The translations under genes and the position numbers were made by a program. A model generated the notes under the pieces. That model saw only the letters and a list, made by a program, of their open reading frames with translations, was not told the origin of the DNA and did not search any database. From assembly GCF_003071065.1 (NCBI RefSeq), contig NZ_QCXX01000001.1:926971-990970 (forward strand): a DNA stretch of 64,000 bases, written 5' to 3'. Positions 30,804-39,688 of this stretch are shown piece after piece. Numbering within the stretch: the stretch's first letter is position 1; the number at the start of each line of letters is the position of its first letter. The stretch comes from Sphingobacterium athyrii (GTDB taxonomy: Bacteria > Bacteroidota > Bacteroidia > Sphingobacteriales > Sphingobacteriaceae).

Positions 30804-31661
30804 ATGAGGCCAGTTTATGCTAAAGCGCTTGAAAATTATAAACACCGTATTTTTGAAATCCGAAAAGAGAATCAATTTTCCGGAGCATATCATTTTCATA
30901 ATGAATGCCAATTGACCCACATTATTGAAGGAAATGGCAGCAGATACATAGGAAATCAATTCGATGATTTTGAAGCTGATGAGCTAATATTTATTGGACC
31001 GGGCCTTCCTCACGTTTGGTACCATGAAAAAAACGTAGGTATAGACAGCCCAGCCCCCGAATCCCTATCTTTATTTTTTCACCCCGATGCAATCAGCTCA
31101 ATGTGTTCGTCGTTATTCGACATTACAGTTCTCAATGCATTCTTAGCCAGATCTAAGCAAGGGATGTTATTTTATGGGACCACAAAAAGTAAACTAAAAA
31201 AGTTGCTCCGAAAAATGCTCGGTGCGTCCGACATTCAAAAAACGGCCTGTTTATTTGAGTCCCTAGCAATTCTTCTTGATACGGATGAGTATACTTTGCT
31301 AAACAGTGAGCCCTATCTTATTAGTCCTTCAAAGAATTATGGTGAGGCCATTGATAATGTTTACAATTATGTTTTTAAAAACTTCGAAAAGAACATTTCG
31401 TTAGAAGAAGCGGCCAGGTTAGCTAACTTGACAAAACCCGCATTCTGTCGTTTTTTTAAAGCGCGTACAAAAAAAACCTTTTCACAGTTCGTAAATGAAG
31501 TCCGGATACAGGAAGCCTGCAGACTGTTGGGCCAAGACGAAAACCAGATCACCCATATTGCTTATGCCTGTGGATTCAATTCTTTACCCAACTTCAACAA
31601 ATTTTTTAAATCCATCAAAGGCACTACGCCATCCGACTATAAAAGTAGATTATTCATATAA
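30804..31661 (+). CDS. AraC-family transcriptional regulator
   Basis: A 285-residue protein. The N-terminal cupin domain (about 10-100) shows YHFHNECQLTHIIEGNGSRYI and FIGPGLPHVWYHE. The C-terminal AraC domain (about 185-280) has ISLEEAARLANLTKPAFCRFFK and the signature ITHIAYACGFNSLPNFNKFFK. Members with this HFHNE cupin form usually respond to sugars. It is divergent from the zinc dehydrogenase gene and shares its operator region. The next gene, a LacI regulator, is 234 bp downstream and probably separate. Confidence 0.92.
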   Translation: MRPVYAKALENYKHRIFEIRKENQFSGAYHFHNECQLTHIIEGNGSRYIGNQFDDFEADELIFIGPGLPHVWYHEKNVGIDSPAPESLSLFFHPDAISSMCSSLFDITVLNAFLARSKQGMLFYGTTKSKLKKLLRKMLGASDIQKTACLFESLAILLDTDEYTLLNSEPYLISPSKNYGEAIDNVYNYVFKNFEKNISLEEAARLANLTKPAFCRFFKARTKKTFSQFVNEVRIQEACRLLGQDENQITHIAYACGFNSLPNFNKFFKSIKGTTPSDYKSRLFI

Positions 31662-31876
31662 CAAAGGGATTTCGCTAGATTCAGATCATGAGCTTCTTCT
31701 ACTGACATAGCCCGGTAGCTCCATATCGACTATAATTCAAGCTTCCAGACCGACGTCCCTGTCTTCTAATCCCCCTGCATTAAACCCGTCAAATAAACTA
31801 AACAATAAAGTTGTCATTTATAGCAAGAGAAACCCTACTTATTTTAGATAGTTTTTAGTATTTTGTATCCCAAATT

Positions 31877-31885
31877 GGTTAAACC
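31877..31885. promoter_or_regulatory. GGTTAAACC near-palindrome in front of the lacI-type gene
   Basis: An inverted repeat GGTT-A-AACC ending 10 bp before the ATG of the LacI-family gene, in a position to repress it. It is short, and CG-centred operators are more typical of the family, so support is weak. Confidence 0.3.
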
Positions 31886-31895
31886 TATCTAATAT

Positions 31896-32915
31896 ATGAA
31901 GAACCCTTTAGGCATCAAGGATATCGCCCGGATGCTCCAGATTTCGGTATCAACAGTTTCACGGGCTTTTCGGGATACACATGATGTCAACCCCGAAACC
32001 CGGGAAAAGGTGCTGGCACTTGCCAAGAAACTGAATTTCAAACCCAACAAAAATGCCTCGGCCCTTGCTTCCGGTTCAACAAAAAATATTGGCGTGATCA
32101 TCCCCTTTATCACCAATTATTATTTTTCCATGGTGATTTCAGGTATCCAGGAGGAAGCCTATGAACGTGACTATAATGTCATATTATATGTGACCAATGA
32201 TAATGTGGCACGCGAGAAAACGCTTTTGGAAAACCTTTCAACAAGCAGTCTGGATGGGCTTCTGATTTCGATCTCTTCAGACTCATCGACCAATGCGCAT
32301 TTCGAGCAGCTCATGGCCAGAGGAATGCCCATCGTATTCTTTGATCGGGTACCCCGCGACATCCGCGCTTCAAAAGTTGTTCAGGATGATTTTGCCGGTG
32401 CCATGCAGGCCACCGAATACCTGATCCAGCAGGGCTACCGTCGCATTGCCCACATCGCCGGTCCCGAAAACCTGCAGTTTACCCAACAGCGCCTAAACGG
32501 CTACCTTCAGGCATTGGAGCAACATGACATCTCCGTAGATAAGCAGCTTATTGTGTTCTCCGGCTTCTCTCAGGGACAGGGTGCCACAGATACACAGCAA
32601 CTGCTTGCTCTCCCCGATCCTCCTGACGCCATCTTCGCTGCCAATGACCGCAAAGCCGTAGGTGCTATCCTGACCATCAAACAGCATGGGCTACGGGTAG
32701 GCCGCGACATCGGCGTCATCGGATTCACAAATGATCCCATCGCTGTTGTAGTCGAGCCCAATTTAAGCACCATCGAAGAACCTGCCATGGAGATCGGTAG
32801 AAAAAGCTGTGCGTTGCTGATCCGCCATATCAAAAATCGGGATTTTGAAGTTCAGGACATCATATTACCCGGAAAGCTGATCCAACGGGATTCGACCAAT
32901 CGGCCGCGTGGCTAG
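31896..32915 (+). CDS. LacI-family transcriptional regulator of the amino-sugar locus
   Basis: A 339-residue repressor. The N-terminal helix-turn-helix and hinge helix (IKDIARMLQISVSTVSRAFR, NKNASALASGSTKNIGVI) are classical, followed by a periplasmic-binding-protein-like sensor domain (IPFITNYYFSMVISGIQEEAY, GLLISISSDS, DAIFAANDRKAVGAI, GVIGFTNDPIA). It is convergent with, and 3 bp from, the last gene of the SusCD/Nag locus, so its target is presumably the susC promoter 11 kb away and its inducer an amino sugar or sugar phosphate. Its 3' half is noticeably GC-richer than the upstream genes, like the locus it borders. Confidence 0.93.
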   Translation: MKNPLGIKDIARMLQISVSTVSRAFRDTHDVNPETREKVLALAKKLNFKPNKNASALASGSTKNIGVIIPFITNYYFSMVISGIQEEAYERDYNVILYVTNDNVAREKTLLENLSTSSLDGLLISISSDSSTNAHFEQLMARGMPIVFFDRVPRDIRASKVVQDDFAGAMQATEYLIQQGYRRIAHIAGPENLQFTQQRLNGYLQALEQHDISVDKQLIVFSGFSQGQGATDTQQLLALPDPPDAIFAANDRKAVGAILTIKQHGLRVGRDIGVIGFTNDPIAVVVEPNLSTIEEPAMEIGRKSCALLIRHIKNRDFEVQDIILPGKLIQRDSTNRPRG

Positions 32916-32918
32916 TCT

Positions 32919-34118
32919 TTATTTGCTATACCGCAGTTCACCTGCAATCAGGCTGTGCTGGATATTAATATGATCATCAAAAAGCACGAGATCCGCATCC
33001 ATGCCTACTGCTATCGATCCGATCTGATGATCTAGTCCAAGCAAGCGCGCCGGATTGACTGTCATCATTTGTACTGCCTCTGGCAGGCTCACGCCCCCCT
33101 GATTAATCATAGTCCGGAGCAGGCGGTCTGCCGTAGCCACACTGCCCGCAAAGGAAGAGCGATCAGGCAATTTGGCGACACCTTCCTCTACAATCACTTC
33201 AGTCCCCCTACGCAGGCTTCCAAGCACACTTTTCCCTTCGGGCATGCCTGCGGCACGCATTGCATCGGTAATCAATATCATTTTGTCCGTGCCCTTCACT
33301 TTATGGATCAGCCGCAGGAAAGGTTCGGGCAAATGCACCCCATCGGCAATAATCTCCACATCGACCTGGTCGAGAAGAAAACAACTTTCAATGGCTCCGG
33401 CATAGCGGTAGGCATTGCGCCGCGTCATACCGGACATTCCCGAGTAAAAGTGCGTGGCCAGGCGGTAGCCCACCTCCACTGCAGGCAGGATCTCCTCATA
33501 TACCGCATCAGTATGTGCCAAAGCCAGCAGGATGCCGTAACTGCGTACCGCACGTCCAAAGTCCAGTGCCCCCGGTAATTCCGGTGCAGCACTCCAACGG
33601 CTGATGATAGGATGATAACGCTCGAGGATGGGAATATATTCCTTCGGGTCAGGATTTCGGATGTATTTCGGATCCTGTGCCCCCCGTTGGTTCATCGCAA
33701 AATACGGACCTTCCAGATGTAGACCCAGAAAACGGCTCCCCACTGTGTTTCGTTCCCGCGCCAATTCATAAACCGAAAAAAGTTCCAGTAGTTCTTCGGG
33801 TTCACTGGTCAGGGTCGTGGGCAGCATAGCGGTGGTACCATGGCACAGATGCGTTTCGGCAACCGTCAGAAATGCCGCCACGGTATTGTCCATAAAATCC
33901 GCTCCGCCACCACCATGCACATGAATATCAATAAATCCCGGTGCCAGATAAAACCCTTGCCCATCCATCCATTCGGCAGCCGACCAGGCTGCATCGACGG
34001 CCTCCCTGGCTACATACCCTTCCTTGATGGCTACAATTTTACCATCGGCAATCCATAGTGTTCCGTTTGCAATCATGCGGTCAGGCATGATGATATTGGC
34101 ATTCGTAATAATCCGCAT
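32919..34118 (-). CDS. nagA: N-acetylglucosamine-6-phosphate deacetylase
   Basis: 399 residues from ATG 34118 (MRIITNANIIMPD). An in-frame ATG at 34178 would overlap the transporter gene by 59 bp and add residues foreign to the family. The amidohydrolase metal motif is HVHGGGGADFMD (His66, His68), followed by HGTTAMLPTT, HLEGPYF with the catalytic-metal glutamate, LATHFYSGM and ILITDAMRAAG with the catalytic Asp. It removes the acetyl group from GlcNAc-6-phosphate in the cytoplasm, giving glucosamine-6-phosphate for NagB. It is the last gene of the locus, one base after the transporter. Confidence 0.93.
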   Translation of the reverse strand: MRIITNANIIMPDRMIANGTLWIADGKIVAIKEGYVAREAVDAAWSAAEWMDGQGFYLAPGFIDIHVHGGGGADFMDNTVAAFLTVAETHLCHGTTAMLPTTLTSEPEELLELFSVYELARERNTVGSRFLGLHLEGPYFAMNQRGAQDPKYIRNPDPKEYIPILERYHPIISRWSAAPELPGALDFGRAVRSYGILLALAHTDAVYEEILPAVEVGYRLATHFYSGMSGMTRRNAYRYAGAIESCFLLDQVDVEIIADGVHLPEPFLRLIHKVKGTDKMILITDAMRAAGMPEGKSVLGSLRRGTEVIVEEGVAKLPDRSSFAGSVATADRLLRTMINQGGVSLPEAVQMMTVNPARLLGLDHQIGSIAVGMDADLVLFDDHINIQHSLIAGELRYSK

Positions 34119-34119
34119 A

Positions 34120-35433
34120 TTAAGTTGTTGTCTTCGTTTTTCCGGTCCATCGCTGAATCCGGTGCCCTTTAAAGGCATAAAATACCAAGTATAAAAAACA
34201 GGGCGTCAGTATCCAATAAGCTGTTTTAGGATCAATGGCATCCGCCAGTATCCCATAGAGCAAAGGTAGGAGTGCATTACCGCAGAGCCCCATGATCAAC
34301 AGGGCCGACCCCTGCTTGGCCAGCGGACCAAGCCCTTCCAGCGCCAATGGCCAGATACCTGCCCAGATCAGTGCATTCGGAAACCCGATCAGCACGATAA
34401 ACCAAATGGAGATATCCAGATCCATCTGAAAGAGAACAACATGTCCATGTGTCGTCACCACCAAGATAGACAAAATCAGCCCAAAAACCGTGCAGAAACG
34501 CAACATTGTTCGCTGGCTAAATACCTTAGGAATCAGTATAATTCCGGACAAATACCCCAGTATCGTTGCCGTCAGTGTATACGAGGGCAGCGCCTTAGCT
34601 TCCAGCAGTGATAAGCCCATCGCGCCCGCATAGTTTATAATCGTATCAATCGCAATAACCTGTGTGCCGACATGCAGAAATATGGCCACAGCGCCCAGGA
34701 TCAGGTGCGGATATTGAGAAATACTTCTGTTGCCACCATAGCTATTTTCCGCTGCCCCCTGCTGTTGGTCGAGTTCAGGGAGGATAGAAAATTTGACCAG
34801 CACCCCAATTAGAAACAAGATGATACCGACCACGGTATAAGGGCCGACAACACGTAATATCAATTCATCCAATGCCAATGCACGTACGGCATCCGCCATA
34901 TGGGGCAACTGCTTAAAGAGTTCATTGTCCTGTGGTCTCAAAATGACATAGGAAAAGAGTAAAGGAGCCAGTATTCCGGCGCCCTTATTGCAGATCCCCA
35001 TGATACTGATGCGTTGTGCCGCCCGCTCCTTTTCGCCGATCAGCGTAATATAAAGATTGGCCACCGTCTGTAGTAGCGCCAGTCCACTCCCCAAGGTGAA
35101 TAGCCCCAGCAAAAAGATCGGATAAGCCCGGTTATAAGCCGCGGGAACAAATAAAAATGCCCCCAGGGCCATAATCCAGAAGCCTATCATAATTCCATTT
35201 TTGTAACCTATTTTTTTAAGCAGGTAAGAAGACGGCATTGACATCAGCAGATAGGAAATATAAAATGCAAAAGCAACGAGGTATGACTGGAAATTACTGA
35301 GTTCACAGGCTATTTTAAAATACGGAATAAGGATGGCATTGATCCAGGATACGAATCCAAAGATAAAAAACATCGTACCGATGATGCCTATGGATATCCA
35401 GGTGGTTTTCCGATCGGGTGCTAGTGCTGTCAT
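34120..35433 (-). CDS. Sugar MFS transporter (FucP/NagP type)
   Basis: A 437-residue protein with twelve predicted membrane helices. The first, IIGTMFFIFGFVSWINAILI, carries the FGFxSxxN pattern of the fucose permease/NagP proton symporter group, and GYKNGIMIGFWIMALGAFLF is the loop 2-3 region. Placement between nagA and nagB supports uptake of N-acetylhexosamine from the periplasm. The C-terminus (RIQRWTGKTKTTT) is basic. Ten bases separate it from nagB. Confidence 0.9.
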   Translation of the reverse strand: MTALAPDRKTTWISIGIIGTMFFIFGFVSWINAILIPYFKIACELSNFQSYLVAFAFYISYLLMSMPSSYLLKKIGYKNGIMIGFWIMALGAFLFVPAAYNRAYPIFLLGLFTLGSGLALLQTVANLYITLIGEKERAAQRISIMGICNKGAGILAPLLFSYVILRPQDNELFKQLPHMADAVRALALDELILRVVGPYTVVGIILFLIGVLVKFSILPELDQQQGAAENSYGGNRSISQYPHLILGAVAIFLHVGTQVIAIDTIINYAGAMGLSLLEAKALPSYTLTATILGYLSGIILIPKVFSQRTMLRFCTVFGLILSILVVTTHGHVVLFQMDLDISIWFIVLIGFPNALIWAGIWPLALEGLGPLAKQGSALLIMGLCGNALLPLLYGILADAIDPKTAYWILTPCFLYLVFYAFKGHRIQRWTGKTKTTT

Positions 35434-35443
35434 AAGATCCCAA

Positions 35444-36178
35444 TTAGTCTAAAAGTGATGCCGATTCAGCGTCCAGGTAGCAGGTGCAGTCGGGGTGCTG
35501 CTGCAATATACTGGCCGGATACAAGTTGGAAACCGGTTTTGTCAGGCAGTTTTTCACCGCCTGAGCCTTGCGCCCGTCCGGTACGGCACAGATAATTTTC
35601 CGGGCCGATAGAATCTGCTGGATAGACATACTGATGGCTTGCAGGGGCACTTCCGCCAGTGAACCAAACCAACCTTCCCCCAGTTGCTGACGTCGGCACT
35701 GTTCATCCAGGTTGACCAGCAAATAGGCCTCTTTGACGTCAAAATCGGCGGGTGGATCGTTGAAAGCCAGATGGCCGTTCTCCCCAATTCCCACAAAGGC
35801 GACATCGATCGGATGCGCTTTGATCTTGTTATGCAGACGTATGCATTCCGCGGCCGGATCCTCCTCACCATTGATCAATACCACTTCTTTTAACGGTCCT
35901 ACCTGATTCACAAAGCGCTCGGTCAGGTATTTTCGGAAACTGGCCTTATGACTGATCGGCATACCGATATATTCGTCCAGGTGAAACATGCGTACCTTGC
36001 TCCAGTCAATGGAATCACTGGATACCAAGGTTTCAAGGGTTTCAAACTGGCTCTGTCCCGTCGCCAGGATAATGTTGGCTTCGCCTTTTTCCGCAATGGC
36101 GGCATTGATAGCTTCAATTCCTGCAGTTCCTGCATGTTGTCCGAGTTCTTCCCGGGTTTTAAATGTTCTAATGTTCAC
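35444..36178 (-). CDS. nagB: Glucosamine-6-phosphate deaminase (NagB)
   Basis: About 244 residues if read from GTG 36178, which gives the usual [13 protein letters not shown] start; TTG 36211 is the other in-frame possibility, and there is no in-frame ATG before residue 70. Key motifs are [31 protein letters not shown] (catalytic Asp), and [18 protein letters not shown] with the catalytic histidine. It converts glucosamine-6-phosphate to fructose-6-phosphate and ammonium. Use of a non-ATG start may set its level relative to neighbours. A galactosamine-6-phosphate substrate is possible given the GH109 gene next to it. Confidence 0.9.
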   Translation of the reverse strand: MNIRTFKTREELGQHAGTAGIEAINAAIAEKGEANIILATGQSQFETLETLVSSDSIDWSKVRMFHLDEYIGMPISHKASFRKYLTERFVNQVGPLKEVVLINGEEDPAAECIRLHNKIKAHPIDVAFVGIGENGHLAFNDPPADFDVKEAYLLVNLDEQCRRQQLGEGWFGSLAEVPLQAISMSIQQILSARKIICAVPDGRKAQAVKNCLTKPVSNLYPASILQQHPDCTCYLDAESASLLD

Positions 36179-36218
36179 GTTTCTTGATTTTATAGCTTTA
36201 TTCTTGTTCAATTTTCAT

Positions 36219-37640
36219 TTATGATGTGGCGGCGACCGTCTCCGTTACCAGGTCTATATCATGTACTTTATTATTTTTCCAGTTGCCACAGGTAAAATCC
36301 GGCACTTCAATCGGTTGGGAGCCATTGGCGACAGACCATTCGCTCAAGGGACCAATGACGCTCCAGCTGGCCGCATCATAGACATCCATATCCATCGGCA
36401 GGCCATTGCGCAGGCAATCGATCAGGCGCCAGTCCATCATAAAATCCATACCGCCATGGCCCCCGATCTGCTTGGCTAGTTCCCCGATCCTTTTGACTAT
36501 CCCCGGCGTATATTGCTGCTCCAGCTTGGCCATCTCTTCGGCAGGCAGAAAGTCAGCATGGCCGATGGCGATCTTACCCGGCAGCGGATATTTCTGTGCA
36601 AAAGCTTTGGTGCCACTGATCAGATGAAGCCGCGAATAGGGTCTGGGCGAACTCACATCGTGCTGCAACATGATTGTACTGCCGCTATGGGTCAGGATAT
36701 TGGATATATTCATATTTCCGCGGAGCGGCTTTTCCGCATAGCCCTCAAACTGTTTATCTTTCGCTGCCATTTCCTTCGCTTTCTGCTGGAGCATAAAATC
36801 TTTGGAAGACATGGAACTCATATATTCCATCTTATTTCCGCGGTTTACTTTCAGCAGCTGACATACTGGTCCCAGACCATGTGTGGGATATAGATTGCCG
36901 TTGCGCGCTGCATTCTCCTTAAGCCGCCAGAAATCAAAGCGCTTTTCGGCATCGAAAAAACTTTCCAGGATATCATGGATATAAGCGCCCTCACAGTGAA
37001 CGATTTCGCCAAAAAATCCATTCCGGGCCAGGTTTAAGGTCAGGAGTTCAAAGTAATCGTAACAGCAGTTTTCGAGCATAACGCAGTGCTTTTTAGTTTT
37101 CTCCGAAGTCTGTACCAGTCGCCAGCAGTCCGCTACGCTCGTCGCTGCAGGGATCTCCAGGGCCACATGTTTTCCCTGTTCCATCGCATAAATGGCCATC
37201 TCAGCGTGCAGTTGCCAGTGTGTGGCAATATAGATCAGATCATACTCTGCCTGTTCACACATTTTTTTCCAGTGTTCCGCATTTTCAGTAAAAAGTTGGG
37301 CAGGATGGCCGGCAGTTTTGATCCTGCCTTTGGCTTCAGCAGCTTTCTCGGGCCGTACATCACATATACCGTTGATTGCTACACCTTCGATCTGGCTCAG
37401 GCGCTCTACCGCGGCTGAGCCCCTATTGCCTACGCCAATAAAGCCGACCCTTACCGTGGGTATTTTTGGAGCTGCATAGCCTGACATATTAAAAGTAGAA
37501 CTGTATTTTTTTGTGGCCTCCAACCTGATATGATCCAGTTTGGCCGTTGTCGGAGCCTTATTTTCCTGTGTACAGCCAGTCATCAATCCAATTCCGGCCA
37601 GTCCTGACAGTTTTAAAAATGATCTTCGATTTGTTCCCAT
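36219..37640 (-). CDS. GH109-type glycosidase (Gfo/Idh/MocA fold), exported lipoprotein
   Basis: A 473-residue protein beginning NRRSFLKLSGLAGIGLMTGC, a Tat-type signal (RRSFLK) ending in a lipobox cysteine at residue 23. The NAD-binding Rossmann domain shows VRVGFIGVGNRGSAAVERL at 64-82. The second half has the features of glycoside hydrolase family 109: YPTHGLGPVCQ, NRGNKMEYMSSMSS, and GGHGGMDFMMDWRL. GH109 enzymes are alpha-N-acetylgalactosaminidases that use tightly bound NAD+ in an oxidation/elimination mechanism. Export folded through Tat fits the cofactor requirement. It would release GalNAc from glycans in the periplasm or at the surface. Confidence 0.87.
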   Translation of the reverse strand: MGTNRRSFLKLSGLAGIGLMTGCTQENKAPTTAKLDHIRLEATKKYSSTFNMSGYAAPKIPTVRVGFIGVGNRGSAAVERLSQIEGVAINGICDVRPEKAAEAKGRIKTAGHPAQLFTENAEHWKKMCEQAEYDLIYIATHWQLHAEMAIYAMEQGKHVALEIPAATSVADCWRLVQTSEKTKKHCVMLENCCYDYFELLTLNLARNGFFGEIVHCEGAYIHDILESFFDAEKRFDFWRLKENAARNGNLYPTHGLGPVCQLLKVNRGNKMEYMSSMSSKDFMLQQKAKEMAAKDKQFEGYAEKPLRGNMNISNILTHSGSTIMLQHDVSSPRPYSRLHLISGTKAFAQKYPLPGKIAIGHADFLPAEEMAKLEQQYTPGIVKRIGELAKQIGGHGGMDFMMDWRLIDCLRNGLPMDMDVYDAASWSVIGPLSEWSVANGSQPIEVPDFTCGNWKNNKVHDIDLVTETVAATS

Positions 37641-37645
37641 AGTAT

Positions 37646-39673
37646 TTAGTTGATAAGGAGTACTCCTTCGTTATTCAATTGCTTTTTATAGCCCAGTACT
37701 TTGTCCTGTAACTGCTGTTTTTCGGACTGATCACACAATTTACCGTTCAGATGATAGAGCTCCTCGAGGCTGGCTTGTTGTTTGTTGAGGGCCAGTAGCA
37801 TCGGGATATCACCCCAGCGGAGTATACCCTGCATATGAATCGCCATATTGTAGCTGTCCAGTACACCGCTCTCGTCCGGCAGGTAACTGACAGGCAACTG
37901 CCGCAGCAACAAGGGCTGCCCGGTGTCAACCAGCACATTGCTGATCAATGCAGCGATGGCGGTCTCACGGTCAGCAACAAGCAGCCGTTTGTAGCTGCTA
38001 TATTCTTGTTGCAGATAGTCGTTGATAAGCCCGATTTCAGCTGCCCAGATCCCCATCATGTTGCTGCCCGTCCAGAGCAGGGAGCGAGATAACGTATGAA
38101 AGCGTGGCAGGGCACCATCGATCTGATCAGCATTCATGGAGGCGCGCTCTCCGAGCCCGTATAGATCTACCAGCACAACCCCCTCACCTTTACTCCGTAG
38201 GGCGTCAATCTCCGACAATGGCGCCTCTTGTTTACCTTTTGAGGGAAAGTAGACATGCATGGCATTCGCCGCTGCATGGGGCGGGCTAATCAACAACGGA
38301 ATCAATTGCCCGGCGGTATTCTCCAGCACAACCCGATTCCAGCCCTGCTGCGGCTCCAGCGACTGCACATGGAGTAAGTGGTCAGCAGTATCCATCAGGA
38401 TCATTTTTTGCAGTTGTTTTTTATATGCATCTCCGTCCAGCGGCGAGGTGGCTATCTGCGATTCAACACGGCTGAATTCTCGGCTGACAAATGCTGGGAT
38501 ACTGAGGATACCAGCTTTCTTGCGCCCTTGTTTCAATACAGCCAGCGCATTGGTATCCAAAGGATGGAAATCGGAAATCCGGTGATGATCTCCCCGGCGC
38601 CGCACGGTAAACACCCTGTCAAACCAGCTGATCATACTTCTGTTCATTTCTTCGGTATAGCTGTGTGGCTCATCAAAGAGTTCATAGTCGAGTAGTTCGG
38701 CTATACCCTGCTCCACATAAGCGCGCTTCGCAATGCGAAAAGATTTGAGCATCTGTTGTGCATTGAAGGCCGCATTACCATCGCGGAGTGCCGTAATAAT
38801 TTTGATTGCTTTGGGTGCCATTGCCTGCAAAAGTTGCCCTTCTTCAAAATGCAGCAACCCATTCGGATGGAGTTCACAGACACAGTTGCTGTTCATGATA
38901 TAGGCGCGGAAGGTGCCGACGCTAACGACGGGGACAGCTGCTTTGACCCGAGGGTCCATAGCTGCCAGCCACATGGTCTGATTGCCACCACCGCTGGCTC
39001 CGGTAGCTCCTATTCTTTCGGGATCCACCTCAGGCAGATCGCAGAGCAGGTCAATCGCACGGCTATTTTCGAGCAGCTGCATTCCCATCAGGGGCGTGCC
39101 CAGATCGAGCAGCGCCGACCCTAGGTTGGCCCCATGATATTCATGCTGATGCCCGCGGCCACGCTCGCCCGAGCCCATGGCATCAATGCATAAACATACA
39201 TAGCCGCTGGATGCCAGCATGTGCGCCGTGCGCTGGACAATTTCACTGCGCCTTCCCGGAGGCCAATGCCCATGGCTGTTCAGTATTGCCGGGAAGGGGC
39301 CTTTGCCTTTGGGTACATATAAGCTTGCCGGGACATATACTCCAGGTAAACTCTGGAAGACCAAGGTATGAATGGTATAGCTCTCCTGCTCGATCGAAGA
39401 AATAAGCTGCATATCCAATGGCGGCACTTCGAATCCGTCCAGCCTCAGGTTATTTCTTACTGTCTGGATAATTTCCTGCGGATCTGCTGCAGCGTCATAA
39501 TTCAGTGCCGCCATAAGCTGTTCCACCCGGTCGTCCATCCCAGCCTTTAACGGATCTATTTGTGCCGGCATTGCCAGTACATTAGGTAATACTGGATGTT
39601 GTTGTGCTTGTATGTTCGAATTTAATCCCATAAATATACCTAAAGATATCAGCCCTATTTTGAAGTCTATCAT
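37646..39673 (-). CDS. Exported alpha/beta-hydrolase, acetyl (xylan) esterase-like
   Basis: A 675-residue protein with an N-terminal signal peptide ending IQAQ. Residues 95-350 form an alpha/beta-hydrolase domain: oxyanion-type HGHWPPG, nucleophile elbow GATGASGGGN with Ser227, an Asp candidate in TALRDGNAAFN and the catalytic His in FDEPHSY. The C-terminal 320 residues hold a second hydrolase-like segment (VVLVDLYGLGERAS) without a clear nucleophile. Relatives are annotated as acetylxylan esterases or acyl-sugar deacetylases. In this locus it probably strips O-acetyl groups from the glycan before GH109 acts. Specificity unknown. Confidence 0.8.
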   Translation of the reverse strand: MIDFKIGLISLGIFMGLNSNIQAQQHPVLPNVLAMPAQIDPLKAGMDDRVEQLMAALNYDAAADPQEIIQTVRNNLRLDGFEVPPLDMQLISSIEQESYTIHTLVFQSLPGVYVPASLYVPKGKGPFPAILNSHGHWPPGRRSEIVQRTAHMLASSGYVCLCIDAMGSGERGRGHQHEYHGANLGSALLDLGTPLMGMQLLENSRAIDLLCDLPEVDPERIGATGASGGGNQTMWLAAMDPRVKAAVPVVSVGTFRAYIMNSNCVCELHPNGLLHFEEGQLLQAMAPKAIKIITALRDGNAAFNAQQMLKSFRIAKRAYVEQGIAELLDYELFDEPHSYTEEMNRSMISWFDRVFTVRRRGDHHRISDFHPLDTNALAVLKQGRKKAGILSIPAFVSREFSRVESQIATSPLDGDAYKKQLQKMILMDTADHLLHVQSLEPQQGWNRVVLENTAGQLIPLLISPPHAAANAMHVYFPSKGKQEAPLSEIDALRSKGEGVVLVDLYGLGERASMNADQIDGALPRFHTLSRSLLWTGSNMMGIWAAEIGLINDYLQQEYSSYKRLLVADRETAIAALISNVLVDTGQPLLLRQLPVSYLPDESGVLDSYNMAIHMQGILRWGDIPMLLALNKQQASLEELYHLNGKLCDQSEKQQLQDKVLGYKKQLNNEGVLLIN

Positions 39674-39688
39674 TGTAATTTACCCAAA

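Noticed and set aside
34119..34178. Longer nagA start giving MPLKGTGFSDGPEK.
   Set aside because: These residues are the transporter's C-terminal coding region in another frame and are foreign to the NagA family; ATG 34118 is standard.
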